64,000 bases of DNA from Mucilaginibacter glaciei. GTDB taxonomy: Bacteria > Bacteroidota > Bacteroidia > Sphingobacteriales > Sphingobacteriaceae. The notes below the pieces were generated by a model. That model did no database searches and was not told the origin of the DNA. It saw only the letters and a list, made by a program, of their open reading frames with translations. Positions within the stretch are counted from its first letter, which is position 1, and the number at the start of each line of letters is the position of its first letter. Positions 62,595-64,000 of the stretch are shown here, one piece after another. A program made the position numbers and the translations under genes. The stretch is from NCBI RefSeq assembly GCF_014773245.1, contig NZ_JACWMX010000004.1, forward strand, positions 186,001 to 250,000, written 5' to 3'.

Positions 62595-63311
62595 ATGGAA
62601 AACATAGAAAATTTGAAAGCTATTGTTAATAATTTATTAAATAATCAAATAATAGCTTTCAGTAAACTTGATAAGGGCGAAGATCCGTATCATATAATTC
62701 CGTTTTTTGAATACGACTATGTCGCGATTGCCTTATATAATATGTATGTGGATTGCGACTTCGAAAAGGCTAAAGATTGTTTTTATAAAGCGGCCCGGGT
62801 GGCGGAACATATGAGTAACGTTTACGACTGGCGCGTAATGGATAACGGCATGTCTCAAATAACTTATGCCATGCTTTCAGACAATGAGGCGTTGATAATC
62901 CGGTATAGTAAATTGAGAAATAAGATAAATAATGAAACCAGCATGCCTTATCAATATTCAAACAGTGTGCAGAATATTTTACTGGAGGATTGGGAAAAGC
63001 TTGACTGGAATATACATTGCCTGCAACGATTTGTAAAAATGAAACAATTTGAAAGCTTTGGCGGTGTAATAGATATACTAACTGGTTTTAAAGCTGCGGA
63101 TGAAGACTTGATTTTAAAAGGGCTAAACGAATTTGTTGCTACATCAAAAAAGCGCAATAAAGATGGAACGATCAGTAAATTTTTCTCGATTGATACAGCT
63201 GGTTTTAACAAGCTTGCCTGGATAAAGGGCTACAAGATAGATTTGAAGAGCCCGCTATCCCCTATTGAACTTATGCCGATAAGCCCGCTAAAAAGAATAT
63301 ACAGATTATGA
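62595..63311 (+). CDS. Imm49-family immunity protein
   Basis: A 238-residue helical protein that matches the Imm49 type of polymorphic-toxin immunity proteins in style: an N-terminal helical array (DYVAIALYNMYVDCDFEKAKDCFYKAARV), a middle part with DILTGFKAADEDLILKGLNEF, and a C-terminus DTAGFNKLAWIKGYKIDLKSPLSPIELMPI. In such systems it blocks the toxin made by the neighbouring gene. It is five bases downstream of the toxin-like frame on the same strand. The low GC sets both genes apart from the core genome. Confidence 0.75.
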   Translation: MENIENLKAIVNNLLNNQIIAFSKLDKGEDPYHIIPFFEYDYVAIALYNMYVDCDFEKAKDCFYKAARVAEHMSNVYDWRVMDNGMSQITYAMLSDNEALIIRYSKLRNKINNETSMPYQYSNSVQNILLEDWEKLDWNIHCLQRFVKMKQFESFGGVIDILTGFKAADEDLILKGLNEFVATSKKRNKDGTISKFFSIDTAGFNKLAWIKGYKIDLKSPLSPIELMPISPLKRIYRL

Positions 63312-63574
63312 GTTTTTGACTAAGCAATAATTTCTGCAGGTAATTTAGGTAAACATGTGATGCTAATTTAGACAAGCCGGATGGTTAATTGCATGCCACA
63401 CAAGTGAGTGCACTGGTAGCAGCGCAGAAACCGCGTGTGTGCTAATTATGTTACTGTAAATACGTTCAATAAAAATTTTTTGAATTTACCGGTTTAAAAA
63501 TCTTTTAAAAAAGTAAAGCCCCTGATGGGCAGGGGCTTTTACTAACCAATTATAAACCTAAATTATGAGAAGAG
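63312..63574. other. Gap between immunity gene and tRNA-like genes
   Basis: No gene seen. It carries the terminator at 63515-63539 on the right side and otherwise only AT-rich spacer. Confidence 0.5.
63515..63539 (-). terminator. Terminator of the tRNA-like genes
   Basis: Perfect 10-bp arms AAAGCCCCTG and CAGGGGCTTT with a five-base loop; on the minus strand a T-rich run follows. It lies about 36 bases past the end of the nearer tRNA-like gene. Confidence 0.75.
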
Positions 63575-63690
63575 CTGTAGGAGAAGGGGTCGAACCTCCA
63601 CAGAGTGGTTATTCTTATTGCTAAGAGTTTCCCAATATCTCCGCCACCGCGACAAGGAGGTGTGTCTGCCAAAAATTTCACCATCCTACA
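63575..63690 (-). tRNA. Atypical tRNA-like RNA, copy 1
   Basis: About 116 bases with tRNA parts: acceptor stem TGTAGGA/TCCTACA, a D arm of tRNA-Leu type (GGTGAAATTTTTGGCAGACACACC), an anticodon arm CCTCC-TTGTCGC-GGTGG with one T-T mismatch, and a T arm GGAGG-TTCGACC-CCTTC. GUC (Asp) is the anticodon in the standard position, with discriminator G. The variable region is about 42 bases, far more than a normal class II tRNA, and holds a hairpin TCTTA-GCAA-TAAGA inside TGG/CCA. CCA is not encoded. What amino acid, if any, it carries is unknown. Confidence 0.6.
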
Positions 63691-63722
63691 GGATATAGAT
63701 CCGATTTCTCAAGTCGGAAATG

Positions 63723-63834
63723 CTGTTGGGGAAGGGTTCGAACCTTCACAGAGTGGTTAGCCCGCTTCGGGTTTTCCATATTCTCCGCCACCGGGACAAG
63801 GAGGTGTGTCTGCCAAAAATTTCACCACCCAACA
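63723..63834 (-). tRNA. Atypical tRNA-like RNA, copy 2
   Basis: A second member, 112 bases, with the same architecture: acceptor TGTTGGG/CCCAACA, the same D arm, anticodon arm CCTCC-TTGTCCC-GGTGG, an oversized variable region with hairpin CCCG-AAG-CGGG, and T arm GAAGG-TTCGAAC-CCTTC with discriminator G. Compared with copy 1, acceptor pairs 4-69 and 7-66 changed on both sides (T-A to A-T, G-C to A-T), so the stems are under selection. The extra hairpin is kept in shape but not in sequence. Confidence 0.6.
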
Positions 63835-64000
63835 ATGTTTGTTTTTTAAAGAACAATAGAGCAATTGTCATTTGCTTTATACAAATATCGTAGAGTTGAC
63901 CTTTTCTTGCAAATATTTCAACAAAATATTTTTATTTTTATTTTAATTATAATTATACTTGTATTTCAATATAGATATTAAAATTTATGCCTCACAGGAA
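63835..64000. other. AT-rich end of the window
   Basis: Very AT-rich DNA, which should hold the promoter of the minus-strand tRNA-like genes. No exact TAnnTTTG pair at normal spacing was found; nothing else is seen. Confidence 0.4.

Noticed and set aside
63575..63834. tmRNA or RNase P RNA
   Set aside because: Too short, lacks a tag-encoding frame or P RNA core; the D and T arms instead match tRNA.
61460..64000. Prophage or integrative element end
   Set aside because: No integrase, no phage structural gene and no direct-repeat att site beside the RNA genes; only low GC and a toxin cassette.

Overview
The window is a stretch of chromosome from a Bacteroidota bacterium, most likely a Sphingobacteriaceae of the Mucilaginibacter/Pedobacter type. 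This is inferred from gene families and style: moderate GC, few Shine-Dalgarno sites, several TTG starts, and promoter-like TTTG-N18/21-TAnnTTTG pairs. Other pointers are DUF4142 and DUF3472 proteins, paired amidohydrolases, a five-helix SdhC in sdhCAB, and many secreted proteins starting MKK. No prophage, insertion sequence, CRISPR array or rRNA operon was seen; most of the window is ordinary core genome.

Layout. 1-8.2 kb: the end of a DUF3472 protein, two small enzyme-like genes, a bacteriophytochrome kinase, a SprT-like protein, the feoAB iron importer, an unlisted 44-residue lipoprotein, a VanZ protein and gcvH. 8.3-17.3 kb: secreted and peptidase-like proteins, an oxidoreductase, and an isolated gene (14348-15514) with a possible CE-clan cysteine-protease signature. 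17.3-26.6 kb: two initiator tRNA genes, the GTPases Era and Der, a toxin-antitoxin pair, a helicase-nuclease, an M28 peptidase and a TlpA-like protein. 26.6-34.8 kb: an acyl-CoA dehydrogenase with a fossil copy of its 3' end beside it, an NAD-precursor salvage pair (PnuC plus kinase), an ECF sigma operon, TerC and PdeM. 35-46.6 kb: sdhCAB, an HtrA protease, dapF, two amidohydrolases (one a fusion) and a small membrane protein. 46.6-49.7 kb: trpE-trpG-trpC behind a leader peptide with tandem Trp codons and a terminator, which is a classical attenuator layout. 49.8-61.5 kb: a RecD-like helicase, a second toxin-antitoxin pair, HflX, PepT, a membrane protein, M14 and rhomboid peptidases, a dipeptide epimerase and an ammonium transporter. 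61.5-64 kb is the accessory end: a low-GC region with an orphan toxin tip, an Imm49-type immunity gene, and two unusual tRNA-like RNA genes of about 115 bases.

How the genes fit together. Several short operons are clear: feoA-feoB, gcvH-vanZ-lipoprotein, sigma factor-membrane protein-secreted protein, sdhCAB, trpEGC, and the M14 peptidase with the rhomboid protease. Peptide and cell-wall turnover recurs (M28, M14, M20 PepT, dipeptide epimerase, dapF, HtrA, rhomboid).

The most interesting items are the twin tRNA-like RNAs, whose stems covary between copies, the trp attenuator, the orphan toxin-immunity cassette, and the CE-clan-like gene. Several families of short palindromic repeats occupy the gaps between genes. 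All functions are assigned by reading the protein sequences; no database search was run.
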